64,000 nt of DNA, from the NCBI GenBank assembly GCA_035578905.1, contig JAQJVL010002666.1:23237-87236 (forward strand), written 5' to 3'. This document shows positions 11,266 to 26,200 of the stretch, one piece after another. Below the pieces are notes generated by a model that saw nothing but the letters and a program-made list of their open reading frames with translations, was not told the origin of the DNA and searched no databases. This DNA is from Stictocephala bisonia (lineage: Eukaryota > Arthropoda > Insecta > Hemiptera > Membracidae). The first letter of the stretch is position 1, and each line of letters begins with the position of its first letter. The translations under genes were made by a program, and so were the position numbers.

Positions 11266-14200
11266 GTAATTTTTAAACAATTATTATGTCATTAAACTTT
11301 ACTGTTTTGTAGTTATTTGCTATTTAAAACTGTGAATATCAAATTTAATCGTCTATTATTTTTTTATAATGTCACATCTTTTAACCTTTAATGGCTGAAT
11401 GGTTAAAGCGAAGAAAATGTTAAATTTATAAACCATACATTTTTAATGGCCTAGCATGCTGGGGAGGTATATACTGTATGTCAAAAATCTCTATCCCATC
11501 TCCATAGTCCAAAAATCCTTCCTTTGAATGATGACTAATTCGGACCATTGGACCTAAATTACTGGGCCATGACATCACTGGACCCAAATTGTAGGGTCAG
11601 AAACCTCCTAAGAATTGTACACAAAGAAACACGTTGAACCTTGTGTACAGAAGATGAATTTTGTTTTTAGGATGGCTTTGTCTGCTAAAGTAAAAATATA
11701 AATTACCTTAAGATATTTGGGTACGGAAGACTTGTTGACTTCTTTTGAGAACCTATATCATGTTCATGTTCTCAAGTGCATAATTTCTAAATTTGTACCT
11801 GAAGTTTGTGAAGCTATATGAAGTCAGTACTGGTAGCACAGTGCTGTAACCCAGCTACTTGGGGACAAAGTGTTGTGGAGATTGTAGGCAATAGGTTGGA
11901 TGCTCGGTCCTCTTAATACCTACACGGCGTCCGCTCAGAGGTTCCATGTAAAGCTGTAGGTCTCTTAGTTGCCCTGCCTGTTGGGCTAGTTAATAAATTG
12001 TCCTTTCTGAGGAACAGTTGAACTCAGTAACCAGACTACACTCATTTACCCTCATATGTAATACTTCATACTCGTCCTAAAATACGCACAACGTTGTGTC
12101 AGCGCCTCATATGTAAGAATAAGAGACTCTAAGGGATCCCGTAAACGTAAGTTCTTAATACTAGTACAATGTAGAAGGTAAATTTAAAGTCGTATATGCT
12201 TATTGAAACTGTATTTTTTTGTTTTATTTTATCACAACAAAAAATAAACTGATAATTGAGAATTCAAAAGTAAATAAAACTCAAACGTCTTAGTTTCCTT
12301 ACTATAAAATTGTATAAGCTGTTCTTACGGTATTCTCCTTCTTAGTCTCTAACATTATCTGAAAAGTTTGGAAACACCATGGAACGATTCGATCCATAGT
12401 TGTGAACCATCCTAGTATGAGAACAGATACATCATCCAGTCCTACTCCTGAGGCTGTGCTTTTATTGATTTTGGTTAACACGTTGCTATATGTATTTTGA
12501 AGAAAACATTTTATACTTAGCCTTCTTGACAGGGAAATCTTTTTTGTCTGTACATTGGACAATATCTTCCCATGTGTGTTCTTTTGCATTTATATCTGTA
12601 AGCTTCTACTTTATAGTCCCATAAGCAGGGGTACAGCCCATACTATTCCTCAAATTTCATAATTTTGTACAATTTGAATTTCTCTTCCTTCTTTCCTTTC
12701 ACTTTCTTCATTAGCACTTTACGCCTAGCTTCCCTTTTACCACTCTTCTTTTCAACCACGCTCTTCTTTTACTTCCTTCTTCCACACTAGTTCCTGCACT
12801 GTTATATACTATCTGGCCATGTTCACTACCATCTCTTTTTACGTTATCTGCCATCATTAAACACACAAAACAAAATACAGTATTATACACACAACCATGT
12901 GAATTGTACTGGTGCTAGTAAAAGACTGGCGAACACACGGGGACACTTCCTAGTGATGCCACTAATATATGCTGAAACAAATATTTGTGGTGAGCTTGAA
13001 TGAAGCGCCAATTCACATCTTCACTAAAAGTTGCATGTCATTTCAGGATTATACGGTCCACTTTTTACACAATTTCATAGTCACTTAAAGTGACGCCACT
13101 TACTCAGCTTCAAACCTGACCTGCAGAATAAAACGGTGCAAGTTATTCTGGCACCCTAGGCCTAATCAATTCCCCCCCCCCCACCCCCAAGGACTTGATC
13201 ACACCTCCTCCCAAACACACAGAAACCCTATTACAAAAAGAGAACTACTTAAATGGCATTTTTTAGACTTAACGAGACTTTATTTACTGGTATAAAGTAC
13301 ATTTCATGTTTGTGTATTTTATTCCAAAACAGTCAAATAGGACAAAATAAAACTGTTTTGATTGAAATTCAATAGAAAGAACTTTATTTTTAAAAGTTTA
13401 CATTGAATTTTTCGCAGTTTCATTTTTGTGAACGACAACAAAAGTTCACTTAAATCTATGGTTAGGGCCAAGTCTTGTTCAATTGTTTTATTTTTATTTA
13501 ACCTGAGTTCTAGTTCCTTCCATTCCTGAAAGCAAGTAATGTGGTCATTACTCTTTTCATGATTATACAGAATTGCAGATATTTGGGCTACCTTTGAATA
13601 AAGACTTGATGGTGAATTTGCTTTAAAGATCAGTTTACAGCAAAAGCAGAAAACAAAATCCAGATTTTGAGTACTGCAGCCACGTACGACTGATTCTTTT
13701 TCACCATTAACTAGTCATTTTTTTGTAATGCATCTTTGAAAACCTCCTTCTACTGCTATCGAGTGGAAAATCAGTAGCAGACAACGGAAGGAACCAGTAG
13801 ACTCCTACCAGCCCAGTATATCGATTGAAGGGTCTGTCAAACCACCCAACACACGCCTTCTAAAGCCATCAACATTATTTCTGATAAATCATCAAAATGG
13901 AAGTTCCAATCTAACTTGAATGAACTTTTCTCAATTACATGCTCAGTTGAGTTCATTGTGAGTAGCACAACTGTGACACAGTATTCCGTCAATAACGAAT
14001 TTTGCGGCCTACATAGGTCGCCTACATGTGTCGTATTGACTGAGCTCACCAAATTACACTTACTGTAGTATTGACCCACTCGCCCACCCATACACGTCCG
14101 GTGGTATTGACCCACTCGTCCACCCATACACGTATAGTGGTATTGACCCACCCCCCCTACACATACGGTGGTATTGACCCACCCATACACGTACAGTGGT

Positions 14201-17200
14201 ATTGGCCCACCCATACATTTACTGTGGTATTGACTCACCCGCCCACCCATACACGTACGGCGGTATTAAATATTATTAGATATCTAAAGACTATCATTGC
14301 AGCTGTTTGGCTAAGTAGCTGGGTCATTCAAATCTACAACTGGTTCTATCTAAATTGGACTCAGTTGTGATAGATTTCATGAAAAATTAAAGGGAGAAGA
14401 ATCTCTTTTTAAAGAAATTCATTACTCAAAAAGTACTTTAATATGTAAATACATTTTGCTGCCCCCAAGGGGGGGTCCTTTCCCCTCTCCTGTGGTCCTT
14501 GGTGGTTGATGACCTACTAAGGGCGCTGAACGGGATGGGGGTATATGCTCAGGCATACGCGGACGATGTGTGTATACTGGGCGTTGGTAAGTTTGCCAGC
14601 ACGGTGTCGGACATCGTCCAGGCTGCCTTGAGATACCTAGGAAGGTGGTGTAGGGACAAGGAGCTCTCTGTTAATCCTAACAAGACAGAACTTGTACTTT
14701 TTACTAGGAAGAAGAGGCTGGATGGCCTATACATGCCCACCATGGGAAATATAGAGCTAAGAGCTACAGGGTCGGTTAAGTATCTGGGGGTTATCCTGGA
14801 TGCTAAACTGAACTGGCTCAAGCACCTTGAGGAGAAAACCAGGAAGTTCAGAATGGCTTTTGGCCTTGTCGGAGGGCCATCGGGACAACGTGGGGTCTTA
14901 AACCAAAGATGGTTTACTGGCTATACACGAGTGTACTTCGGCCCCCATTATGTTATGCGGCTGTTGTCTGGTGCGCGACCATGGACACATTCTAGTGCAG
15001 CCAACACTAGACATGATGTAACAAGAATGGGTCACTTGGAATGAAAGGGCGCCAATTAGACATCCACTATTGCAGTCATAGGATACGGTCCTTTTCACTT
15101 TCCTAGTCACAATGGACCCATTTTAAAAGCTGATAGAACTGTTAAACTGACCTGCAGAAAAAACGGTGCAAGTGATCTGGCACCCTAGGACCTGTCTGGC
15201 CCCACCCAGACCCCAAGGACTAATCACATCTTCGAAATCGCACAGAACCCTTATTACGAATGGAACTATTTAAAATGGCATTCTAAAGATTACAGAATTA
15301 CGGATAAGACATTTATGGGTATCTATCCAAAACAGTCAATAGGAAATAAACTTTTCGAGCGAAATTCAATAGAAGCTTTTTCAAGTTTACTTGAATTTAC
15401 GCAGTTTCATCTTATAACGACACAAGTTCACTTAAAATCTGGTTAGGGAGTGCTCAATAGTTTTATTTGTATTTAATCCTGATTCAAGTCCTTCCATTCA
15501 GAAGAGTGATGGCTTACTTCATGATACACAAATGCAGAAATGGGCCCCCTAGAATAAGATTTTGAGGTAAATTTAAAAGTTAAATCAGCTCTACAGCCAA
15601 GGCAGCAATCATGGAATCCTAAGAGTACCAGCACTCTACTGGTATGATTGTCACCATGACTAGCTCTTTGTAAGCATCAGGTGAACCCCTTGACTGCGTA
15701 CGACGGAAAATCAGTGTAGACATCGGAAGAGAGTAGACCTCAATGCCATACTGAGAAGGGCTGTCGCCCACTGCAACCGGAGCCTCTGCCTCACTTATTT
15801 ATAAATCTCAAAAGGTTAAAAATGAAGAATTGACTCGACTCTGTCAAACGTGAGTTCATGTGAGGACCAGCCGCTAGTGCAAGTATTCGTCATACGTTTT
15901 GCGGACCGATGACAGGTCAGCAGAATTGCTAGACTGAACGCCAATCACTAGCTGATTACGGACATCGACCCACACCATACAGTCCTGAAACCCCAGCCAC
16001 ATGAACGATTATGGTAAAGGGACCCCCCACCTGTACTATGTGAGGTGGATGAGACAGCTCCATACACACATTTTGCCCCATCTGTAGGTGTATTACTTTG
16101 ATTATTTGTTTGTACACTATATAATAAATCATTTAACTATGAAATTCTGATACAGTATATACTCAATTAGTTTTATTTACACTAATAATGTTTAAAATTA
16201 TTTCAAATAACCTAATTATAATGCTAATTTAAGGACAACAATTTTAATTATATAAATTGTTACGGTACGTTTATTAACTAGATTGTACCGTTTAACTATG
16301 CTAATTTTCATATATTTTAAGCACTGGAAGAGTGTAAAGTGCTATTTTAAGTACTATTTTTAGGTAATATTTTATAATATAATATTTTTTGGCCATCATG
16401 AACCTGCCAATATTGTGTCCTGCTTTGAGAGAATGTAGGATATAGTCACCTTACGTTAAGACGTGAAATCTTCAAGGCCACATCCTACAGTGGCATCACG
16501 TCAAGCGCCCCTACCCCATGCGCACCAGTACATAACACTGGCCTTTTATACTTTAGTGAAGTTAACACATAACTTACCAAGCTTTTACGTTAAAGTTTAA
16601 AATTATACTTCAGGTACAGATTGATTGTAACTAAGCCGAGTTTCAAAGTATCAAACCCGTTTTATGTAAATCTTTGCTCTGTTTAAGTACTACAGTAATT
16701 TATACAATTTCTGGTATTTTTTCTTTTTCTGCCGCCCCTCTGAAGCGGCAGTCTAGTTTGCCTAGTGGATAACTATGTTTTTTTTCTATTTCAGCAAGTT
16801 ACTTAGCCCAAGAGAAAGTGCCTCAAACACTAAATGTGCAATATGGACCAAACTCAAGTCAGTTGCTTGATTTTTATGGCACTGATTTATCAAAAGGTAA
16901 ACTAGTGAATAAAAGTAACTGTGTGAAATTTAGAACATAAGTATAGATTTTAATTTGTATTTGAAAACATCCAATTTTAACCCTTTTCTATTGAAAGCTG
17001 TACATGGTACAGCAAGCACACTTCCTCCAACAATTGAAATCAGTACCTGAATTTTTGATTGTTCATAACAATGTTGATTATGTATAAATATAGTTTTGAT
17101 ATAGAAATATAAAGTGATTTTCAGTATTCTCACAGTGTTAATTACTTGCTAGTGGCTCTAGTAGGTAAAAGTTTAATAAATCATTATTTTTCTTATAATA

Positions 17201-20200
17201 ATTTTCAAAATTTTCTGTAATAGAAATTTACTCTGAAATATTTAGGGTCTATACAGTATATCATACCAGACCCTCAATTTCATTTAATAGAAGATACAAC
17301 AATTACTTAGTTTCATATATCTGGATTGATAAGGAATCTTGGTGTACAAACAAGTCTATAAAGTAGGTGGACAAAAGTGGTACAGTGGAACTCCAATTAT
17401 CCGAACTCTAAATATCTGAATCGCTGATTATCCAAATCGCTTTCAGAATGAATGTCATAAAAGAAATCTTACAATCTTCAATTTTTAATTTTTGTCTGGA
17501 AAAAATATAAAAGAATAAAACAATAGAGAGTAGTATTTTTAATCCTTAGAAAGATAAATCGTGCATATATGTTTTACAATAAATAACGTATAATATGCCT
17601 CAATAAATACTGTACACTGTAAAACCGTTTTAAAAGAAAAAAAATCCAAATTCTGCCAGGAAACATAATGCGATAGGGAGAATGTATTGTCTACTCACAC
17701 AATAGTCCTTCCTTCTGTCAAGTGGATGCACAGGCTGCCCAAAAACGGAGAAGACAGTCAAACATACAGAGCATATTTAATTAAGATGTTTGGCAAGCAA
17801 TAATATTCTTTTACAGAATGAAAATACACAGTGTAGTACACTAATATGTAATTAAACTGTAATTAATTTTTTTAATAAATGCTCTTTCTCATTTAAAATA
17901 TTATTTTGTATCCCATTTCAACATATATGCATGTAATTACATGCAGTGTTGTAACTCCAAATTTGAACCACGTAATGTTTTGAATTACTTTTAAGTTTAT
18001 ACTAAAGATCAGCAGAACTCAGTTTGGTTAACGTTTGTGAATCAAGTCTTTAAATAAGACATAATACTTTATCACAATCAATAAACACTTTAATCTTTAC
18101 ATTTCAAGCTATTACCACAATTCTAAAAAAAAGCCATTAACAATCAACAATTAGTCTTCAAATTCACCTGTGAAAAACATGTTACTACTGTACGTGTATG
18201 GGTGGGTGGGTGGGTCAATACCACTGTACGTGTATGGACGGGCGGGTGGGTCAATACCACTGTACGTGTAAGGGTGGGTGGGTGGGTCAATACTACTGTA
18301 CATGTATGGGTGGGTCAATATTACTGTACGTGTATGGGTGGGCGGGTGGTCAATAATACTGCACATGTATGGGTGGGTGGGTGGGGCAATACTACTGTAC
18401 GTGTAAGGGTGGGCGGGTGGGTCAATACTACTGTACATATATGGGTGGGTGGGTGGGTCAATACTACTGTACGTGTATGGGTGGGCGGGTGGTCAATACT
18501 ACTGTACATGTATGGGTGGGTGGGTGGGTCAATACTACTGTATGTGTATGGGTGGGCAGGTGGGCAATACTATAATTACACCAGACAGCTGTTTCTGTCT
18601 TTTTTTTTTTTTTAATGTCATGGGATCATAAACACATTAAAAAACAATACTATATGAAGAGTTCTCAACATGCAGTAATTAAATAAAATGGACTACTCTT
18701 AGACAAAAATCTTACAATCCCAATGTTTGATTTACTGAATAGGGTTTGGTCCCAATTGATTCGGATAATTGTAGTTCTACTTTATACCTATATAAAGTTT
18801 GTTTTGAAACAATGTGCTTTTTGTTTGAAAACCAAACACAGAGCAAGAGAGAGAAGAGACCCTGATAATGGGATGGAATAGGGAGTATTAATGTAATATC
18901 GAACTTGCATTTTACCATATGTTTTCCAAACATAATTTATTATCCTTTACCATTGTGTTTTTGAAACTTTGTTCAAGTGATTCCATAATGTTATATAAAT
19001 TATTGATTTACTGCCCCCTGAACTGTAAAGATTAACATTGATTTTGTAACTTAATCATATTAAATAATATTCATCAATTACGATCAGGGCCGCATTTAGC
19101 TTCATGACACCCTTAGGCCGGCTGGGTTCCGCCGCCCCCCTCCCACCCCAACAACGCATTACGTCTGTCTCCTACGTAAAATTTTGGTAATATGAGACAC
19201 GTAGAATAGGAACCGTATTTGAATCTATTTTCAAGCAAAAATATAAGTTTATTTAAAAAATGAATCATTAGATCTACTATTTTTGAATTATTTTCTTTAC
19301 AAATGTATCGCAATTTTTATTGTAGACCTATTAGCGGTAAAGTTTATATTTTCCCTTTTATTGAACTTCCATAGGAACAATTTACTTATTTTATTATTAC
19401 AACATTTGAATTATTTAAAATAGGTACATAATATGATTTATTGTCTATATTATCCTAAAATACTCAACTTCTTATAAAAAGGATTAATTAAAAATGTATA
19501 ACAAACGATACAAATTGTTGTGTAATTGTATTTTTTACAAGACATTTAGTATCTAATGAATAGTAGTAGGAAATAAGTCATTCTTTATTTCTTCAGTCTC
19601 CATCTAAAATACTTTCCTCCGAGCCTCTTCTGAGCAAAGTCTTCTATCACTGTGCTGTAATCTATCTTTGCAGCAATTTCAGATTCTATACACAAAATAG
19701 ACAACACGTTCAATTTATCTTCAATAATGGTTAATCTCAAATAGTTTTTCAATGTCTTTAAACAAGAAAAGCTTCTTTCACCAGAGCAGTTTGTAGTTGG
19801 AATTGAAAGACAAATTCCTGAGGTAAGTTGAAATGTCTATCAACAAGGTATCTTCAAACTTCTCACCAGATACTGCACAGTATGCTTGAAAATGGCAGCA
19901 TTCATCATCTCAAAAATCATTTCGGTAAGTTTCTATGAGATTTTTAGCTTTCGATCTCAAAAGACTTTCTTCTACTTTTCCTGGAGATTTTACAATTTGT
20001 GTCAAGACATTAAATTTATGTTGGTACTTATTAAACGATTTATACCTTCTTTTAAATTCAACTATAAACTGATCAATTATAACTAAAAAAGTATTGATTT
20101 TAAAATATTCTCTGCCATCAAGTTCAAGATCTTCAGTTCCTCTGTCATCATATTTTTGTTTCTTTTGAGAATCCTTTTACAGTCTTTTTCGTAACTTTTG

Positions 20201-23200
20201 TTTTCAAAATGTTAAGAGCAAGTGATTCATAATAATCAAAATCATTTCTTTGAGAAGAGAAATATTCTGCTAGAGACGCATACAGCTCTGTAACAGTTAG
20301 AACATCTATTGTCTGAGACTGTATTTTTTTTGATACTTTATTAAGGTGGTATAAAATTGTGCTCCAAAAGCAAACCATAAAGGCTGTCTCAAATCTGTTC
20401 AACTTTTTAAGAATTCCTACGGCTTCACATCGTGTGGTGGCTTTTTCTGTGGAGTCATTTTCTATTTAAGTTAAAACGGATAAAATTTCATTCCATGACT
20501 CTCTAAGGCCTTGGCAAGCATCGTCCCTGGCCGACCACCGAGTAGTTGATAGCTTTTTTTTAGTGTTTTTCCTTTATCGATCTCGACTATCAAACGTTTC
20601 CATCTTTTTGTCGAGCTTGTAAAAAAAACATAGCTCTTGAAGGATCATAAAAAAATTACAAGCTTCACTACAAGACTGCCGCTGATGTCCCAACTAATTT
20701 AATGAATGAGCTGCACATGGTACAAACATTGCCCAAATGGGCAAGGTCCTTTATCTTAGCTTGCAAGCTATTATAGAGTCCAGCTATATTCGAGGCATTG
20801 TCGTAAGACTGCCCTCGACAATCACTGATATTTATATTAAAATTATTCAATTCTGTTAGTACAGCATTGAACATTTGTTCTGCTTTGTGTCCAATGGAGG
20901 GGATAAATGTGAAAACTCGTTCACATGGAGAACCATCAGGTAGAACATATCTGAAAATAAGTGTTAGCTGGTCAATGTGAGATACATCAGGCGTAGATTC
21001 AACTACAATGCTAAAATACTTGGCTCGTTTAAACTCCTTACATATTTTATTCTTCACTCTCACAGCCATTTCATCACATATATAATAGATGATAAGTAAT
21101 TTGTGTGACCGGAGCCTCAAGGCATGGAGGATTTCCATGCCTTGAAATATGTTTTGCCAAGAAAGGGTCAAATTCAGTGATTAATTCCAAAAAAACCATC
21201 AAATAGTTTCCATTCCTTTGAGAACCTATTATACTATTGTCCCTCCTAAGAGGCAGACTTCATGAAGTAAGAGCCCAAATGGCAGCAACTACTCGGGTTA
21301 AAATATTGCGTCAGTAAATGGTTTCGTCATCAAGTTGTGCCAAAAGCCTTGAATATATCCTATTGAAAGAAATGCTTCTTGCTTTTAAATCAATGATTGA
21401 CCATACACACGCCCAGCCGCCAACCAACCAGTGATCTCAGATTGAGGACCCGCTGGTATACAAGTATTATCAAACTGGGAGTGCGGCCGGACTCCAGGTA
21501 GGTAAATGGCGTTTAGCCGCACTCCCAGTTTGATAATATAAATACTGTAGTATGGTTGATATACCACACGTCGACACTGCATTAGGTTTAATAAATGAAA
21601 TATATATTTATAATAACCCCAGTAGCGAGTGATTGCTATGGTGTTTTGCAGCTTATCATAGTATTGATGTTTACATTTTCGGGTTTTTCTATTGACATTT
21701 TACATTTATAAATATATTTTTATATCAATGTTATATGGAAATTTGCCGCCCCTGGATACTTGCCGCCCTAGGCCAAGGCCTACTCGGCCTTATTGGAAAT
21801 ACGGCCCTGATTACGATATTTTTTACTTGTTAACTGTCAAGATCCATAAGTCATCTTGTTGTGTAGGGGCAATATAATATTTAGCATACAACAAATGAAC
21901 CAAATTGTAATTTTTCATCAAATTTAAATTCAGTTACTTTTAACTCGACCATACCAAAATCCATAAGAATACCATGTAAGTAAGTTAGCAAACCATGAAA
22001 AATAGTTGATAATAAAGGAGAAAACATGTAATGAAACTTAAAATAATAATGATTAACAACGATCTGTATAATAAAACTCGCCCACCCATAAACGTACAGT
22101 GTTAACCACTAACCCACCCATAAACATACAGTGGTACTGACCCACCCACCCACTTGTACATGTACAGTGGTACTGACCCACTCACCCACCCATAAACATA
22201 CAGTGGTACCCACTAACCCATCCATAAACATACAGTGGTACTGACCTACCCACCCACCCATACATGTACAGTGGTACTGACCTACTAATCAACCTTACAC
22301 GTACATTGTATGTTGAAAAGTTTTTGTTGACAGTAACATAATTTTGTTTACAACAAAATCATATATATAAAAAATTAAAAAAATTATTTTTTTCTCAGAA
22401 TCACCTATATTTGTTTATATACATGGTGGTTACTGGCAAGCGCTGTCCAAAGACATCTCTGCCTATCCTGTCATTCCCCTTTGGAAGGCTGGCATCAGGT
22501 CTGCCATAGTTGGTTACAGCTTGGCTCCTCAAGGTAATGTTTCATTTAACATAATCATATGAATTATTGAACCATCAAAGACACTGTTGTGATACAATAT
22601 TACAATGGCATGTACAACAGTCACACATAATGTGATGACTCCCAGTTTAGGTTTCCTGAAGCTTTCAGTGTACTCAACCAGCTTGTTTATTAATTGTCAT
22701 ACATTTTCAAATAAATGTATGACAATGTATGTGCGTTGAAAATTTTCTGCAGCTCTTTTACTCTTCACTTTGGCATATTTGTATAGTTTCTTCAAAGTAT
22801 ATTTTGGAAATTAGACAGATATAAATAATTTTATATTAGTAGAAACACGAGTAACTCAAAAGGTTTATTGTTATAACATTTACACATATTAGCAAATACA
22901 TGTTTTTACATAAAATAGATATTATCAGTGGCTGATTGACATGGAGTCATTTCATATTCATATCATACGGACAAAAACTAACATTTGAAAAAAGAAGTTG
23001 GAGGATGTATTTTTTGTGGGTCTTAATATGTGGAATCTGCCATAGCTGGGAGATCACAAATTCGTGAAAGTCCAGCTACCAGATAAATAGAACCAGTGAG
23101 ACAGGTCTTAATAGACGGATTAACCTTTGTGACAGGAGATCACTTTATCATTTCTATTAACAAATAACAACACTTTTGTTAATATATATACACAGGGTCT

Positions 23201-26200
23201 AACTATAAAAGTATTCTGGCTATATAAGAGCCATGCTTTTAAAGTAAGTACCGTTTTGGAATCCCGCTGCTGTAGTGCTGTGGCCGGCGTTCAGCACATG
23301 CATGCTGGGTATTACTATCGGTTGGCAAGCAACAGCCGCCATGACGGATCCATTTGATTGTATGTAAGGTCACTTATGAGTGTTTTAAATTCCTCCTCTG
23401 ATTAAAAATGCTGCTGACTGTGAATTATGCGCTGTGTAAGTTTTCATAACGCTAAACGTGTGGAAGCAGCAGATAATCATCGTGAGTCTGTCACAGTTTG
23501 GTTTTAAAAATCGTAACTATCACGATCAACCAGCGACCTTAACCGTAGATGGTGAATACTAGGTGGCCCATTATGAACTCTCAAAAGCAAGTGTTTCTTT
23601 TCAGTGCTTCAGAAAAGCTTTTTTTCGTAAAAATAAAAAAATACTAAATATGCTTCAAATGTCAATTTTATCATTTTGTCTTTCTTCTCATGAACTGTAC
23701 GTTCATATACTACCATCAACACATACTACCATCAAAACTTACAAAAAAAGTAAATAATTATTGTCTAGAAAAGCTTTAAAAAATTTTTAAATGTTGTACG
23801 TTAATTATAACTTATAACCCTCCTTAGGAGCACTAAAAAAGTTTTGTAAATAATTCCAAGATAGCCTAATTGTTTATTATTTTGTGCACTATAATAGTAT
23901 GTTGTTACACTATATAAACAACTAGTTTTTTATTTGGAATTGTTTGTTTACATAAAATACAAAAATGAAAAAAATGTGTAAAGTTACAGTATGATCATTG
24001 TAGGTAATCAAATAGTACATGACATAAATTGGACAAATCAGCATTTAATAGAGAATAAAAAGCTGTTCAGGAAAAATATTTATATTGTACCCTAAAACAT
24101 ATTTTCATATTTTTTTCTATGGAGAAAGTCTACTCTACATAGAATTTGAAACACACAAGAAAGGTATACAAAAAACGTTTTTGGTAAAACACCTAACTCA
24201 TCTACAACTTTGTAATTTGTTTTGGTGAATAGAGTATTTCGTTCTCTGTAGACTGACATTTGGTACGCCTTATTCCGTCTTCTGGATATTATTCAGTCAT
24301 GTGAAAAACATTGGCAATTTTACGCTGTCCAGACCTCCAGGCGGAAATTGAGCAGGAGGTATTGTTGTTGCACATTTTCCTTCATTTATGAAATTGTATA
24401 AAAATTATTACAAATCTGAAATGTATAGAACAGAACATTCTGCATCGATTGGTACCAAGTTTGTCACGCTTGCTTTATGATAAACATATGTTTTATTGAG
24501 TTTTACAAAAGAGCATGCAACGTGCCTACTTTCACGATTGCGTATATGTTTGAAAATAGCACGCAAAGCACCAGAATTCGTGTTCTAAGGTTAAATACAG
24601 TGGAATGGGTCCGTAATGGCGGCTGTAGCTTGCCAAAAGATAGTAGTATCCTTGATTATACAAACCTACAATAGATAAACCATCTAATAGGAATATTTGT
24701 GGCAGTAATTTTGTTAGTTAGTGTGGCCCGCAACCACAGCTGTTTTAAACTGCATTACATTTACATGGAGCTACACTAGCGCTCCACGATGGACCACAAA
24801 AACAGCTGATATTTTGAGACTCAAAATTTAACATTGGATGGGAAATCTATTTGTGTATAAAATCAATGGTAGTATCTAGCATGCATGTGCTGAACGCCGA
24901 TCGCAGTACTACAGCGGCGGATTCCAAAATGGTACTTACTTTAAAAACACGCCTCGTATTTTCAAATTCTACACGTTATTTAGAGTAGAAAATGAAGGAT
25001 ACTGTTTTATCAAATTCCGCTCTGTTCAGTATATCTGTTCGTTTGTGTTTTTTACAAAAAAAAAAAAAATGTATAAATTAAGAACAGTTTGACTTACTCA
25101 CTTCATATTTTGCACAGTTAATAAAAGTAAAACTAATAAATAGTAAAAAATAGCCATTGAGTTACATTTGGCTCTTTCAAAATGGCGCTTGTTCAAAATT
25201 AAAAAAAATCTATCAAAAACTGTTAGGTTCATCAATTTTACACAAAAACAATAATATTTAGCTAATTTTATTACAAATCTATTGATGTCTAATTTGTATT
25301 ATAAACCTATTAGTAGTGGTTTTGGTAAACATTTTATTTTACTGCATGTATGTACAGTATCCAGAGAATGCAGTTAAATAGATTTATTATAAAATGTAAT
25401 AATTTTTTATATTTTGTAATCTGCTTTGTGTTTTGTTGAACATTTTCATATTTTGTTTTTCTTTTGTATTTCACAGTGTGTTTTATATTTTGTATAATTG
25501 TGTTATGTGTGATAGTTTTTAAGAACACTTGACTTTCTTAACAGTCAACCGTAGTTTTAAAGCATGTAGTTTTTAGTGTTTTCTTGAATTAGTATGGGTT
25601 AAGGAAAATAAAACTAGTTTTAATGGTAGTAAGTAAACTGAAGACAAAAGGAGTTTTTTATACCTGTCAAAACATTTATTTTATTGACGTCGTGTTTCTT
25701 CCTTAAATACTTGAAGCATTGGAAATTTCTAATACAAGGGCTATCCAGAAAGTAACAGACGTTTTTGAATTGTGCAGCAGTGGGTGGGGCTACAGCTGCC
25801 ATCTTGGTGTCAAAACACTTTGGCGTTCAGTACGTATCGAGCTGTAGTCGTGCGCGGTCTGTACCTCTTTTGCTTGTCTCACTTTGAATAATTAAAATGT
25901 GTGCTGCAATTGAAAATCCCGCCACTTGTGAAATGCTTTCAGTGATAAGGTTTTTGTTGGCAAAAAACCATAAACCAATTGAAATTTATCGCTGTTTATT
26001 TTAGAATTTTTGAAACTGTGTGAAGTTTATGGAAATGGAATAATGAGTGAAAACAAATTAAGGCAGTGGTGTATTGAATTTAAAAATGGCCGCACAATGT
26101 TCATGACGATAGTTGTAGCGGTCGACCTAGCCTTATGACTGAAGATTTGATGTTGAAAATCAATGGCTAAGTTCGTGAAAATCGCCGTTTCACAATGACT

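Larger units (their letters stand above)
19085..21809 (-). mobile_element. Complete-length hAT element with exact 8-bp target duplication
   Basis: Ends are CAGGGCCGCATTTAGC (left) and, reversed, CAGGGCCGTATTTCC (right). The flanks are an exact attacgat at 19077-19084 and 21810-21817. Length 2725 bp. The - strand carries a decayed transposase (19570-21360). A subterminal GGC-rich block (ccgccc, taggcc) is present at both ends. Confidence 0.92.

Noticed and set aside
14071..14265. CRISPR-like or protein-coding repeat array
   Set aside because: Units are directly joined without unique spacers and the setting is a eukaryotic intergenic region.
14499..15044. A 181-codon host gene
   Set aside because: YADD box and flanking motifs show it to be a non-LTR RT fragment; its last third is in a shifted, meaningless frame.
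18151..18631. Several overlapping ORFs with 12-residue repeats (for example HPYTYSSIDPPT)
   Set aside because: Product of a 36-bp minisatellite, whose period is a multiple of three; all frames stay open on both strands.
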